From: Varanus komodoensis
Taxonomy: Eukaryota; Chordata; Lepidosauria; Squamata; Varanidae
NCBI RefSeq assembly: GCF_004798865.1
Contig: NW_025335438.1
Coordinates: forward strand, 18,148,373 to 18,212,372
Length of the DNA stretch: 64,000 nt
Reading direction: 5' to 3'
Under the pieces are notes generated by a model that worked only from the letters and a program-made list of their open reading frames with translations, had not been told where the DNA came from and ran no database searches. The position numbers and the translations under genes are program-made. Below are positions 34,116 to 47,400 of the stretch, piece by piece; the stretch's first letter is position 1, and every line of letters starts with the position of its first letter.

Positions 34116-35915
34116 TTTAGATCATGTGAAATAGTTGACTACTTACCCATGCTTTTCCTTTGACCACTCCAGTTGCCCTGCCTTCTTTTTGGCCTGGAAC
34201 AGTAGCTATTGACTGTTTGCCTCTGTTATGCATGACGTAGTTTTGAGGATTGTTCCAAAACTTGGAGTTTGCTTCAGTCAAAGCAGGTCAGTTTTGTGCA
34301 AAAGGTAGTGGCTTTTCAACAGTCAACATAGCCAAAGAAAGGGCAGTGAGAAAGATTGAGAGCATTCCATTCTTGCCAGCTCTGAAGTTTCTTTTTTCCT
34401 ACTACCACAAGCTTTCCTCAGTAAACAGTATTTTACACTCACCACTGCCACAAACTTTACCTCTCTTTAGCTTTAAAATAGTGTACTGTCAATCCCTAAT
34501 CCCCTTGTCTCCAATTTTCTTTATATTGTCTATGGTGTGGTGAAATCTGAGTCCCTGGAAGAGGTGAAAAAGGGGGCCCAGGGCCTTGAATGCTCCATCT
34601 GAATATGTTTGGTAGCATTACAGTGGGAAAATCTGTCACGTTTGGGTTACAGTTGCTGCAGCAGTCTTGCAAAGCTGTTGCTCTTGTAGCATCTGTGTTC
34701 CTTAGTCCCTGTGTCTTTTGACCTCTTGAATGACTTTAAGCGTACCTAAAACAGGGGAAAGAGTATGGCTGAGTGGCAGTTATGCTCTGCCCAAAAAGGA
34801 TTCCAAGTTAAATTCCTGGCATCCCAAGGTAAGGTAGGGAAAGACACCTCTTTGATACCCTAAAAAGCCTTACGATGTGCTGAATGATATGTACAAACAG
34901 ATCAGGTTTGCACAGTTGCTGTTGCCCACCATCACTTATTTAAGAACCATCACCAGGTGCACATGCCAGTGGCCATTTTGAATATTCAGGCCATGGTGGA
35001 TAGACACTGTGGCTTATTGGTTGTAAATCCAGCAATAATTGTTTGTGCAATGGCTAAACAATGCTTGCATAATCCTGGAAACACTGGAACTGTTTTAGGG
35101 TAATGCAAGTGTTAACCCTTTTTTCTTACATAACCCAGGTTTTTCTGGTTTACTGGTTTATCTTGCAAATTGCTTTGAAATTGTCTGAAGATAGAAATAT
35201 AGCATTAGTACTGCTAGATACTATTTTATGTTCCATTAGTCAATGAGTAATAATGTTGATGTACATCAGAACAAGCCTGTTTTGTTTTTCTCTTAGTCCC
35301 AAACTCACTTAAGGAAATGGAACATGTCCATTATACTGCCTGGTAAACTTCTATGGAAGCACAGCAGAATAGTATGGTAGATTTGCTTCCTTGGACCACC
35401 TCTGTCAGAACTACCACTTTGAAGTGTGTCACTTCTAATTTTTGCCCACATGCCTGCATTATACCCCTACACTGACCAATTTTTCCCTAGCCACTTCTCT
35501 GTGTTATTGCATTTCTCCTTTCTGGTTTCTTTAACATCTGTTGGCTTCTTTTCACTCTAATCCTATTTCAGAGCATTGCAAAGGGAATTAAGCACCCTTC
35601 TCAGAAGCACTGGATTATGAAAGGCCATGAAAAGTAATAGGCTGATAGATAAAATGCACTGATACCCCATCCCCAAGTCCTTTCTAAATAGAAGACATCC
35701 CTTCCTCCTGCATCTTTGGGACAGATTTATCAATTTGCTTAATGATATTGATTAATGTGAAAGGCTAAAACTAGGTAATCCAAATAGAAGTCTTATGATC
35801 AGATATGTATGAGGTGCTCACATGTTAGCATATAATTTGCAGTTAGCAAGGGTATTTCCACTGTAATTATATATTAGCATGCGTATGAGGCAGAGCAATG
35901 CCACAATAGCATTCT
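34116..35915. other. Intergenic, nothing recognised
   Basis: About 1.8 kb without a recognised repeat, RNA gene or exon. The open frame at 34250-34543 has no family resemblance. Confidence 0.4.
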
Positions 35916-36035
35916 TAGAAACACAGAAACATAGAAACAGAGCGAGTCAGAAGGGGGCTCCTAGGCCATCTAGTCTGACCCCCAGCTCCATCTGCTCCAC
36001 TCATAACATTCTTGTCTAGACACAACCTGAATGCA
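35916..36035 (-). mobile_element. CR1 LINE 3' end fragment
   Basis: The plus strand shows ACACAGAAACATAGAAACAG, GAAGGGGGCTCCTAGGCCAT and CTAGTCTGACCCCCAGCTCC. This is the reverse complement of a standard CR1 3' end (GGGGGTCAGACTAGATGG...CTATGTTTCTGTG). Confidence 0.75.
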
Positions 36036-38689
36036 GAACAAATATGGTATGCAGCACCTCCATGCATAGTGTTTGACAGGGAATTTAGATTTTCTTGAGT
36101 ATAAACAATCCAGGAGCACCTTAAAGATGAACAAACTGATTGAGCATAAGGGCTGAACAGATTTGAAAAAGATAAACTGAAGCAGCGTGTTCTTCTGCCT
36201 TTCCTCTTTATTTTAGATTTATTATGAAAATTAGCTAAGATTTCTTGATGTGAAATTCACATTAAAATCTATACATTCCACTAAGTCTAATAGCAAAGGA
36301 TTAGTTTTAATCTGTTTTAGGTACACAAAAGTCTATTAATAATAGCAGCAATCCTTCCGAATGTGTGGCATGCATTGGAAAAAAGTATCTCTTGTTGTAT
36401 ATCTTTTTTCCATTGATACTGTTTATGCTAAGCATGTCATCATGAATAAACTGTTCTATTTCATGTGTTAATAAGCCAGAGTTTTCTCCCCTTTTAAGTA
36501 CTGTTGAAACTTTAAAAAACCAAGTTGGCATTGTCTCAATCAATGGCATTATTTTTAGTAGAGGAATGATATCTCTTATGTGTAAGTTACATTTCAATCT
36601 ATGTGGTGAATAACTAAAAGGCAACAGTTAAGTGCGTGTACAAAGTAGCTTTTTAAAAACAGTGCTGAGGAACAGCAAGAAGATGTAAGTTTTTTAATAA
36701 ATTATTTTGAAAAGAAAGGTTGAACACAGAATGACACTACTTCAGTTGAAAGCTGCAAACCTAGACAGTCTAGTCATACAAAAATCCAGGATCCCAGCTC
36801 TGCTCTGCTCTTACAAATATGTGCTGCGGTTGCAATTGGGACTCCACATTTGGTGAACTCTTGCTCCACTCTCATAGCCAGAGTGGTTCTTCCCCACCCT
36901 GGAGCTGCTGTTTGGTGACTGACTTGGCATTTGGTGGGTGTTCCAGTAGTGAAGAGGGGAGAAATGAAGCCCTGTCATGATGTGATACATCCTCTATGCA
37001 TTTTGAGGGCCACTTTGTAGCCTCTATGCATTTTGGCCTGCAACTTCTATCAGCCCTAGTCAGCATAGACAATGGTGAGGAATAATGGGAGTTGTAAGCC
37101 AAAATATCTGGAGGGTCAAAGCACGGCCTCTCCTAGTCTATACCAAGTAAGAAGTCTAACATCTACCAGAAATCTTGCAAACTGCTGTTGGCTCATGGTA
37201 TCTGATTTCTCCTCACCATGGCTGACAGCTCCCTCAGCTAACTTCTTCTTTGGGTCTAATCCAGGGAACTAAGTGTAGGGTTGCATCAGTCTGAGCTCAA
37301 TGCAGCAGCAGACAAGGAGCTAGAACTACTACCACTGCCATTTCGCCCACCATCTACTCTCTTCCTTTGGGCCCAGTGGGCTCCTGTTCCTGAAGGCCTC
37401 CTCACTCACCTCTGTCACTCCATCCATAGGCAAGTAAGCTAACACCTGGCACTGGCAGTTGTTCCTCTCTGTTGGGTTGGACCCTAAGAGAGATAAAACT
37501 GGGGGGGGGAGGGGGGCAGTAACAGCGACAAGACAGAGGAAAAGGAGGAGCAGCAGCAATTGCTTCCAGAGGGAAGTGATCCTTATCCAGGTCACAGCCC
37601 AGGTATACCTGTATGTTTTTACTTAATTTTCCTCTATGGATGATTTACAACAAATAAGACTCTAGTAAGGCACATTCTAATGCATTTTTAAAAAGAGAAA
37701 AGTCTACAACTCCCAACATGCCCCAACCATCCAGGACTCAATGGACAGTGCTAGGAGCTCTACCATTTTTTTCCTGTCTAAAAATGCCTAAGATTGCCCT
37801 TGAAGATGCAATTCTGCATTCACTTTCCTGTGATCGGTGGTGCTTACCTTTGATTAGGTATGTATAAGATTGCACTAAAAGCAATGCAGTCATCTTGATT
37901 GTATCTATTAAATGGATTTTAGCTATCAAGCACCTTCACATTAGCATTTGTAAATCTTGCTATTGAATATTCTCCAGATATTCCTCCAGATATACCTTTG
38001 AATGTTTTATTTTATTTTTTTACATTTGAATGACAGTGTATGATATCTGAGTATTTAACAGTTCATATGCAAAGACATTATTTGGCATCTGAGTTCAATA
38101 AAGGTAAAAACACTGCCTGTGGATGAAGTTCCACATTGACTGGTCTGTCAAGGACACCTGTGTGTAACAAGGAGTGTGAATTCTAGGATAGGTTCTAAAC
38201 TTCACATAAAGTTTATAGTTCAGGTAAATCTCTTTGGGGCATCATATATGGTGAACTGTGAATATGCCTTAGACTTTGTTCAACATTCCCTTTAGGTTGC
38301 TCATTGTATTCCAGAGAAAGACAACTTGTGCCTGGGAAGTAATTTTTAGAAAAACTTGCCTGCCATCACTGATTTTCTCACTGAAGAACCCAGGTAAGTT
38401 TCCAAAGAAGCTGAAGTGCTCAAAGGGTGGTTTGAAATCCACTGTTATCCTGAAATGGAACATTATGTAATCATGTCTTGACCAAATCTAGAAGGTAGGT
38501 AGCCTGTTCTGGATGGAGATTGCCTTCCCCCAAAAAGTATGATTTCTTCCTTGGGGATATACCTATCCTCTGCGATTCTTCTGGATTCCCAGCTGGTCAC
38601 AACAGCAAGTACTTCCCTCTATCAACTTTCTCTTACATCAGTGCAACCCTTTTCTGGAAAAGTGAGCCCTGGCTTCATCCTATCATTTA
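36036..38689. other. Intergenic, mostly unrecognised
   Basis: At about 36098-36170 a CCAGGAGCACCTTAAAGAT word resembles a frequent reptile repeat and has a weak partner at 53120-53190. A palindromic repeat lies at 37018-37130. CTACAACTCCCAACATGCCC near 37650 is another partial copy of that type. A G-rich run (GGGGGGGGAGGGGGG) lies near 37501-37516. The remainder holds nothing that I recognise. Confidence 0.4.
37018..37130. mobile_element. Palindromic MITE-like repeat
   Basis: The left arm has TTTTGGCCTGCAACTTCTAT and the right arm ATGGGAGTTGTAAGCCAAAA, inverted complements around CAGCCCTAGTCAGCATAGAC. The right arm is followed by TATCTGGAGGGTCAAAG. It is the fourth member of the family seen near RB1CC1. 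Confidence 0.5.
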
Positions 38690-38965
38690 CATGCTGGATT
38701 GCTACAGAATACTCTTTCTGAGGCTTGGACCTTAACCCAGTTTAGAACACAGTTGCGTAACTTCAGCGGGTCCAGAATGAGCCAGTCAGGATTTGTCTGG
38801 GTTGAATAGATCAGATCATATGATAACAATCTATTACCAGATTCAGCAGCTAGCAATTTCAAGTCTCAGTTCAAAGAAATGGATTGACCTTTAAAAGCTC
38901 TAAATAGCCTGGGAATAGAGAATTTCAGAAAACACTGCTATTAAGAATGTTCCTCTATTTACATG
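38690..38965 (+). mobile_element. Old L2-clade LINE fragment
   Basis: LQRVQNEPVRICLG (about 38764-38806) matches the family block LQLVQNAAARLLTG. QIQQLAISSLSSKKWIDL and KALNSLGI further on fit the QFKV...YKALNGLGP region. There are many breaks. Confidence 0.6.
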
Positions 38966-38966
38966 C

Positions 38967-38994
38967 ATTTATTTATTTATTTATTTATTTATTT
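38967..38994. repeat. (ATTT)n microsatellite
   Basis: Seven perfect tetranucleotide units immediately follow the L2 fragment. Confidence 0.95.
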
Positions 38995-39599
38995 AAAGTA
39001 TTTATTTCTTTTCCTTTTCCTTAGTATAGCACAAACTGTCTAACAAGGATAAAACCATAAATTAAGCATTTAAAACATCAGTGCAATCTTAACACTAGAA
39101 CAGTGAAACAGCAGCAAGAAGTAAAAATATAGGAATCATCTGGGAATCTATCAGTAAAATCCAGCATTGCCCAAGTGTAAGTCTGCTCACCTGATAAGAA
39201 TTTTTCCTTCTGCCCCTCTTTCATGTATGCCACTGAACCCCCCAAACACACAAAAATGTGTTCTGGGAGTTTCCTAACCATTTGGAACAGAAGCTAAGGA
39301 TAGACAGTGGGTTGTAGGGAGAAGAGGTAATCACTCCCAGCCCCATTGATGCAATAGGTCTGCAATGGATAAGGAGCCCCACTGATGTGAGAGTCTCCTG
39401 CCTCCCTGGAAGTAGTTCAATCACTGGAAAAGTTTCACTGGATTCACTCTCTCTCAGATAACTTCAGTTCCTTTACTGATCGATGCAAAATGGGTGGGTC
39501 TTTTTAATTGTAGTGCTCATAATGTGGAATGTGCACATAGCTTGCTTGTTTGCATCCAGGCAGGTCTTGAGAATCATGTTATTTCAGCAGGCATTTGTA
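38995..39599. other. Intergenic, nothing recognised
   Basis: No recognised repeat. Two short minus-strand frames here show no family resemblance. Confidence 0.4.
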
Positions 39600-39765
39600 A
39601 GATCTGTTTTCTCTTAATGTATTATTAGCCTAGGACTGCTCTCAAAATATTTTGTGATTTTAAATTGCACTGTTTATTTTAATATGTTATTTTATTGTTA
39701 ATTGTTCAGCATTTCTCAACTTGGAAAAAGAAGGACAGAACATAAATAATTGTGATAAATAATAG
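39600..39765 (+). mobile_element. Probable L2 3' tail
   Basis: An AT-rich UTR leads to AAAGAAGGACAGAACATAAATAATTGTGATAAATAA-type sequence, in the position and style of the L2 tails elsewhere in the window. It may belong to the L2 fragment at 38690. Confidence 0.4.
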
Positions 39766-41159
39766 GGAGTTATTATTGGCAGTTGACAGGTTATGAAATT
39801 TCATATTCTTTCTTTCTTTTTAATCACAAGCTACTAAGAAACCTGAAACTTCTGAAGAGAGAGCCAGGGGAAGCGGGAGAATCAAAACTTGAATTTGAAA
39901 AAATGCTTTTCAAATTTTATATTAAAAAAGGAAATATTCACTGCATTCAGCATATGCGTGTGTATCTCTTGTTCCTTAACTGGCATAAGTCAAGTGGTTT
40001 CTCTCCTTTTCTCCACTCTTTAACAGAATTTTTGAAATGGAAACTTAATGTCAATTCCCAGCTGGTGACACAAATATTGACAGTTCGTAAGGCAAGTGAC
40101 CTCAAACTATAAAGCACCCCATTTTAGAAGAGTCCCAACTGGAACATTTTAATATAGGCTTTGTGCTTCTTTCATGCTTTTTGTTAATCAAAATGGGAAA
40201 TATGGGGGTAGTAAAAAACCTCTCATTCAGAAATGCCATGGCCTTGAAGCAATGAACTAAATTAACTCATTAAAGACCCACAGCAATGCCCATGTTTTAG
40301 CCTAAATTAAATTTTATCCTAGCAGATCAAACTGTCCTGTGCCACATATATCCCTTATAAGATCTTATATTCTTTCAAAGCTTAAAAAACAACCCTGCTG
40401 TTCATTATTTTGACAAGCTTTTGCACTTCTTCTGGGAGTTTATTCTAAGCACCAATTACAAATATCAAGCATTACATGACTCAGCAAGCCATGATAACCA
40501 CCTTAAAACACTTATTATTAGTCTGTCTTGGATGCACTAACTGGAAATAGCAATCACATGTGTGTTTCTTATAAAATAAACAGAACATGATGCTTACTGG
40601 ACCATGGCCCTTGGGATCAGATAGCATTATATAAAATACCTCTCTGCCCATGGCCCAAACACTGGTCAACATGAGATTTCTATCAGATATTCAGATTTCT
40701 ATTCAATCTGTTTCAATCTGTTTAAAATGGGTACTTTTAGTGAAGATAAAGTCAGACTCAGAGCTGCATATATGTATGTATGTATAAGCTTAAATGCATA
40801 TTTACATATGATTTAAAAACAAGAAAGCAATCCCATGGTCCCTTGGCAAGCATTCCAAATACAATTACTCAGTTTGCATTGCCCCCTCCAACACCAGAAA
40901 TACAACTCTGACCTTAGAAGGGGGAGTCCAAGGTCCATCCCAGCTTCCCTGCTCCCTCATGGCTAGTACAAAAAGCACTGCAGTGGCTGCCCTTGAAAGA
41001 AAAGTTACCTTGAAAGGGGAAGGGGATTTTCCATTGGTCACAGAGGGGAGAAGACTAGAAGCCAGGATGGCACTTACCCTGAACCTCCCCCAGCTTCATT
41101 TGCACTCACTGTGAAGGCTGAACTTTCCATCTAGCAAAAATTAAAAGATGGAAGCCAGG
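39766..41159. other. Intergenic, nothing recognised
   Basis: No known repeat or exon was recognised. The 109-codon frame at 39783-40112 has no family resemblance. A short TATG/TGTA run lies near 40770. Confidence 0.4.
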
Positions 41160-41286
41160 AAGTATTTTTAATTTTAATGTTTATATTTTTAATTTAATGT
41201 TATTTATTTTTAACTTATTGTTGTAAGCCGCCACGAGGCTTCAGCGAATGGGGTGGCATAAAAATGTTTTAATAAATAAATAAAAA
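41160..41286 (+). mobile_element. L2-type LINE 3' tail
   Basis: TTGTAAGCCGCCACGAGGC, GCGAATGGGGTGGCATAAAA and (AAAT)n form the same 3' signature as the next L2 copy, with a 5' truncation that leaves about 125 bp. Confidence 0.8.
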
Positions 41287-41439
41287 GTTGAAGGTCACCT
41301 CTGCCAGTCCTCTTAGCTCACAGGTTTCAGCCTGGCTGAGCATAGGAATCTCAGAACCATGCAATTTGGGAACTTCCAAGCAATAAGGGCACAATCAATA
41401 GGACTGCACATTAAATCACATGCTGCTATTTAAATAGCA

Positions 41440-42146
41440 AGGAGGAGCGCTTTCCTTCAGCTTCGGCTGATCCATCAGCTGTGTCTCTTCCTGGAGAACA
41501 ATTGCCTGGCGACAGTGACACATGCGTTGGTAACTTCCCAATTAGATTTCTGCAACGTGCTCTACGTGGGGCTACCCTTGAAGATGGTCTGGATACTTCA
41601 ATTGGTGCAGAATAGAGCTGCCAGGCTGCTGACGGGGACTGGGCATTGTTCTCATATATCCCCAGTTCTCTGTCAGCTCCACTGGCTCCTGATTAAAGTC
41701 TGGGCCCAATTCAAGGTGTTGGTTATGACCTATAAAGCCCTCAACGGCTTGGGTCCTGGGTATCTAAAGGAACGCTTGCATCCATATATGCCCTCCCGCC
41801 CCTTGAGATCAGCAACAGATGCCCTTCTCCAGGAACCCTCTGTGAATGACATTAGGAGGGTGAGTACCCGGAGGAGGGCCTTCTCTGTGGTGGTGCCCCA
41901 CCTATGGAATGCACTCCCCAGAGAGGTCCGCCTGGCACCGTCGTTATTTGTTTTTCGGCGCCAGGCTAAGACCTTTTTATTTAAAACTTATTTTAAGTGT
42001 TAATTCATTGTGTAGGATTTTAAAATTTTTAAGCTGAGATGCACCGGGTTTTAATATTTTTATTGTATAACTTTGTTTTTGTTGTAAGCTGCCCTGAGGG
42101 TTTGTTGCGATGGGGGCGGCATAAAAATGTTTTAAATAAATAAATA
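41440..42146 (+). mobile_element. L2-clade LINE, 3' end, best preserved in the window
   Basis: A 162-codon frame at 41515-42003 stays open to the natural stop of the family. It reads MTHALVTSQLDFCNVLYV, LQLVQNRAARLLTG, HWLLIKVWAQFKVLVMTYKA, NGLGPGYLKERLHPYMP and RRRAFSVVVPHLWNALPREV, and it ends FLFKTYFKC. This is the end of the L2 reverse-transcriptase protein. The 5' side is truncated, with a frameshift near 41500. The 3' UTR ends GCCCTGAGGGTTTGTTGCGA plus GGGCGGCATAAAAATG and (AAAT)n. It is relatively young compared with the other L2 pieces. Confidence 0.88.
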
Positions 42147-42569
42147 GGAGAGAATACACGCATAATCAGAAAAGGCCTGGTTGATCCAGCCCTGCTTATG
42201 GCTGAGTTACATGTGACAGTGGCAATTAATGAATAGCTCTCTCATCTCTTAAGCATTTGCACTTTACAAATACCAGCTGGGGAAAGGCTTGTTGAATTTT
42301 ATTTATTTATTATCTATGCATTTCTTTATGACAGGCAAATACCCTGTCCTCAACTGGTAGATGCCTTGGGCATCTTGAGGACATGCTTTCAACCACTGCT
42401 TCCACCTTTGCCTCCACTGTTGCATGTTCAGCATAACATCTGATGGGCGGACCCTCCTGTAGACATGGAAATGCAAATTGTATGTGAGGATGTGGTTGAA
42501 CAAACATTACTGGTCCTCTCACCATGCTCACATAATCATACAAAGAACATGAGGGAGGCATTTGCTGCT
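42147..42569. other. Intergenic, nothing recognised
   Basis: Only a short (ATTT)n run near 42300 stands out. Confidence 0.4.
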
Positions 42570-42990
42570 TAGTTGTTCCTGGGACCAATTTAAGGTGCTT
42601 CAAAGGGTACTACATGGTTTTGGGCCAGAATATTCAGATGATATCCATGTGAACCTGCCCATGTTTTACTGTAGTGTAGGCATCTAAAGCTCTGCTCTCT
42701 GGTCTGTCAGTGAGAACTGCTAAGTTAATGAGTATCAGGGACAAACAGGACCTTCTTTGAGGTGAATTTGTGGAATACCTATCCTAAGGAAGGAACACCC
42801 TGTCTTTGCTAGCAAAGAGGCTTAAAGTCACCATTGTTGTCATCATCATCTTCTTTTTTTACATTCCAAATTGTATCTGAGTGCTATATCTTAACAAGTG
42901 TTGCTATTATCTATTAGTATAATCACTGTTTTATTGCAGTTTCTCTAATATGGATTTGAAGAGCCTTGTATACTGTTATTGTTAAAAGAA
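42570..42990 (+). mobile_element. Old L2-clade LINE fragment
   Basis: DQFKVLQRVLHGFGPEYSDD corresponds to QFKVL..YKALHGLGPEYL. SSALWSVSENC and a degraded C-terminal block follow, then an AT-rich 3' UTR. The reading frame is broken. Confidence 0.6.
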
Positions 42991-44410
42991 GATGAAAAAG
43001 CCATTAAACAGAACTCTAACAGCAGTTGTGTAGCATTCCCCCCCCCCAGAGGTTTAATCTTTTCTTTTTATTCTGAGTTAGCTTTCCTGATATACTGCAG
43101 AGCATATCAACAAGAACAGCTCACCAAGTGCTTGAATTAAATACCTTTGTAGACTGAAGCTATACATATGTTATGCATTAAAGAGAGTCAGTGGTTTCTC
43201 CAGCAGAGTCCTTTCAGCTTAGGCTGCCCATGGTGTGCAAGGTATGGAAGAACTGTAACTCATATAAACAATGTTTCACCTTCATGTGCAAATGAAATCC
43301 AGCATTCAATTAGAACTCCTCTTGAAACAGGATGAAAGACTTGGGGAGGTGCCATGAAGTGAGCTCTACTGTGCCACCCCCCCCCCCCACACACACACAT
43401 ACCCGACATGCACTTTGTCTCAGTTCAGCTATCAGGTGCCAGATGTGTAATGACTTCCTTTAAGCTGATATTGTCTTAGTTGCGGTTACTGTCGTAACTT
43501 GCTTTTCTGCTCCCTTCAGCTCTACTGGGTAGCATAAACATTCACAGACGTTACGAAATGTGCCTGCATTACTTGTAAAGGAAAAGCAGTATTAACCAAG
43601 CAAGTGTATCTGCCTAGACAAAACTGTGCCATTTAGCAAAGAGCAATCTTCCTATGCATACACTTCCCCTCACATATGTACATATATGGTATTACAGACT
43701 GTGCAGCTTGGACAATTGGGTAGAGCAGCTAACTCTAATATTCAGGGAACTAGACTTATGACTTCATAGGCTAGTAGCTATGATAAAAGAAGAGACAAAA
43801 CTCTGTAGTCCTAGGCATCCTAAACTGTACACACAGAGCTCTTGTATGCAGAGGCTGACTCTTTCATTTCAAAGGGCCACATCAGATCTGTGCATAGGAA
43901 AGACTATGTGCACTTTAATACTTACTTTTTCCATTGAACTATGAAATAATAAAAGCTGTATTGAAATTGGGTTTTACAGATATTAAGAAGAGATGCTTTC
44001 CAAGAAAAAAAGGCCAGGTCCCAAGCTAAGCATGTTCTAAAAAGAACCATTATAAGCACCTGAGTGTCCCATACATACATACATACATACATATAGTACA
44101 GCTTGTATTTCTTTAAAGATATCTGATGTTAACTCTCTCAGAGAGGCTTGGAAGAGACTAGCATTTGCTTCCAGATCTACCATCTTTGTGTGGTATTACA
44201 GGCTATAGAATTAACTTGTGTTCAACAACAGTCCCACTCCTTCCTGGAGATGCTAGGGCTTGAACCTTTGGGGATTTTTTGCATGCAAAATGTTTTCTTC
44301 CATTGGGCTATGGTCTTTCCTACAGAAAACTGCTGAGCAACCTAACACGGCTTGGTGGCAATCTGTTGCACAACAACATCTGCAAGTACAGAGCAAATAA
44401 TCAGATGGTT
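42991..44410. other. Intergenic with simple repeats
   Basis: Poly-C runs lie near 43037-43048 and 43378-43389, the latter followed by (AC)n. (CATA)n lies at 44071-44094. Nothing else was recognised. A normal DIRS left terminal repeat was not seen next to DIRS-B. Confidence 0.45.
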
Positions 44411-47400
44411 ATCTATCCTCTTTTTCTTCTTTTTTCCGCAATGGCTCAACAAGCAGTGTTCTGCAAGTGTGGAGAGTCTGGCTCTAAAATGCCCGCTGCG
44501 GACCCACATGACCTGTGCCTCCTCTGTTTAGGGGAGGGCCACAGGATGGATGAGTGCGGCCATTGTCTGGTCTTCTCTAAATAGGCCAGGAAGAACCATT
44601 TACGTAAGCTCCTGTGGGATCAGGCCCTCCTACAATTGGACCGGCTGGTGGCTAAGCCTGCTACATCCTCGGCCCCACCCAACCGCCAACTGTCTTCAGC
44701 CGATCCACCACAACGTCCGGCCCCTTCCTCTGCTGCTCTGTCCTCATGCCCTTCGGGTGAGGGTGCTTCCACCATGGGAGAGCAGCCTGTTTCCCTGCCC
44801 AAGAAACAGCAGGAAAAGAGGAAACACAGCAGCCCTGAGAAGCCGCCTGTGCACAAGAAGGCCAAAAGGGATAAGGCCGAAAAACCACCAAAAAAACCAA
44901 AGAAACCTGAGCATTCGAAACACCAACACTCAGGTTCAGTGACTTCCTCGGTTCCGACTGCAATCCCGGTACCAACGCCTTCGGGTCCGACCATTCAGGA
45001 GGTGATGAGAGTTACTCCTCCAGCCTTTCCGCATCGTATGGGATCGGAACTACACCAGGATCCACCTCGTGGTTCGATCTCTGATGGCGAGATTCAAGAC
45101 TCTCTGCCGAGGGCTCGGTCCCCGACACCTATGCCACCTGTTGGGCTCGATCCTGGAACCGGATTATCCCCTCTGAGAAGCTGGAGGAGCTGATCTTCTG
45201 AAATTCGTTCTGATGACTGGTACCATTCCCGGTACTCTTCCGCACCGAGATGGCCTGACTATCCATCTGTCAGATACTACCCAGCTGCTAGAGGCTGATC
45301 CCCCCCACCAGAACATCGGGATCGACCTCATTCTACAGCTTCGAGGGGTGCAGGGCATGCACCGTCTTGGGAGACCGGTAGATCACAGTTGCCAGGAGAC
45401 TCCTCCTCTAGTGTCCTGCCTCCAGATTGGGTGGACTCGGATGAGTCCAAGGTCGATTCGACTTCGCCCAATGCTGCAGTCACCTCACAAGGCCCAGCAT
45501 CACCGGAAGAGCCGCACATAACGTTTGCTGAACTGATGTCCAGGTTGGTGAAGTCATTGGAGATCGAGGCTAATCAACAACCTGGCCCCAGCACCAATCG
45601 CTTCTACGATATAGTGCGGGGGAACAATCAACCTCCATCGCTTTACCACTTATTACAACTCTCCGACAAGCGATGACCTAACCGTGGGACCTCCCGGCTC
45701 AGCCTCAACCAACCTCGAGAAGATATGAGGCGATGTATAGAGTTCGTGAGGGGGACATTCCGTTCCTCCTCCGCCATCCCAAACCAAATTCAGTGGAGGT
45801 AGAATCTTCTCAAGGCTGGGAGGCACAGGGTCCCACAGCGCCCTGCGACAAAGAGGGAAGGAAAATCAACTCCCTCGTGCACCGGGTCTATGCGGCTTCG
45901 GGACTCGGCCTAAGAATCTCGAATTATGAGGTGACCCTGGTGCATTATCAATATTTTATAATGCAACGCCTGGACAACATCATCACCACCCTCCCAGATA
46001 AGCAAGGCGACTTGGCATAGGTGTTTGTAAAGGAGGCAATGCAGGTCATGGTGCAACAGCTATCCACAGCCAGGCACCACATGGATACAGACTCAAGGGC
46101 TCTCGTCGGTGCCATCTCTCTCTGGAGACATGCCTGGTTGCATAACTGCAACTTTCCAGAAGAGATGAAGAGGAGGATTGAGGAGATGCCCTTTGATGGA
46201 TCTGGCCTCTTCAACACAAAGACTGACCATAAGTTGAAGAAGATCCATGAGTCGAGGATGACGGCCCGGCGTATGGAGATGCAACCTCCTCCTTGATGTA
46301 AGTGGTCGTGGACCTGTCCACAATACAGACAGCAATACCCACCCTGCCAACAGCCACAGCATCATCAACAATGCCGTGAACAACCACCCCAGCGATTCCA
46401 GCAAAGCCAACGCCACTTCGACGGAGACAAACGCCAGCGCTGATGGGGCAGGTGAACCTTTCCTCTCCTTCCAACCCCACCCTCCCCCCTCTCATTTGGG
46501 GACCGGCTGAAAAGCCGACTCCCTGTTTGGGAGTCCATTACATCTGATGGGTGGGTGTTATCCATCATCCAGCACGGATATAGAATTGAATTCAACATCG
46601 GTCCATCATCGAGTCTTATCCGGTTTACTCCATGCTCGCCAGTATTATTAGACGAGGTTCACCAACTCCTGTCTAAAGGAATCATTTGTCACTTGTCTTT
46701 ATCAGAAGGACTCCACGGATTCTATTCTAGATATTTTACGGTCCCGAAACGAGACGGAGGTCTTCGACCGATATTGAACCTGAGAGCTCTCAATAAATTT
46801 ATAACACCAAAGAAGTTTTGGATGACCACACTTCAAAATATCTTGCTGTTGCTGGAGAAAGGGGATTGGTTCACCTCACTGGACTTGAGGGATGCCTATT
46901 TTCATATTTCGATCCATCCACGTCAGAGGCGTTTCCTCCTTTTTGTGGTAGCTTCTGAAAACTATGAATTTAAGGTGCTGCCATTTGGACTGGCCACCGC
47001 ACCGAGGGTTTTCACGAAGTGTATGGTCCCCGTCTACACATGACTTCAACTACGTGGAATTCAGATATACCCTTACCTCGATGACTGGCTGTTGGTTTCC
47101 CGGACTAGAGAAGGACTTAGCTCCTCCATAAATATGGCTTGTGACTTACAGCAGGACCTTGGACTCTGCATTAATCGTGAGAAATCTTCTCTTGTCCATA
47201 TGCAGACGATCAACTTTATTGGAGCCTGACTGGATTCTACGGTGGCGAAGGCCTTCCTCCCTCAAGACAGACAGCACACTATCGCTCGACACATCAGCCG
47301 AATTCGACGAGACGGAACTGTTTCTGCACGATCTGTTCAGAGACTTTTGGGACACATGGCAGCATCCATCGCTGTAGTTCCATAGGCCAAACTCCGGCTT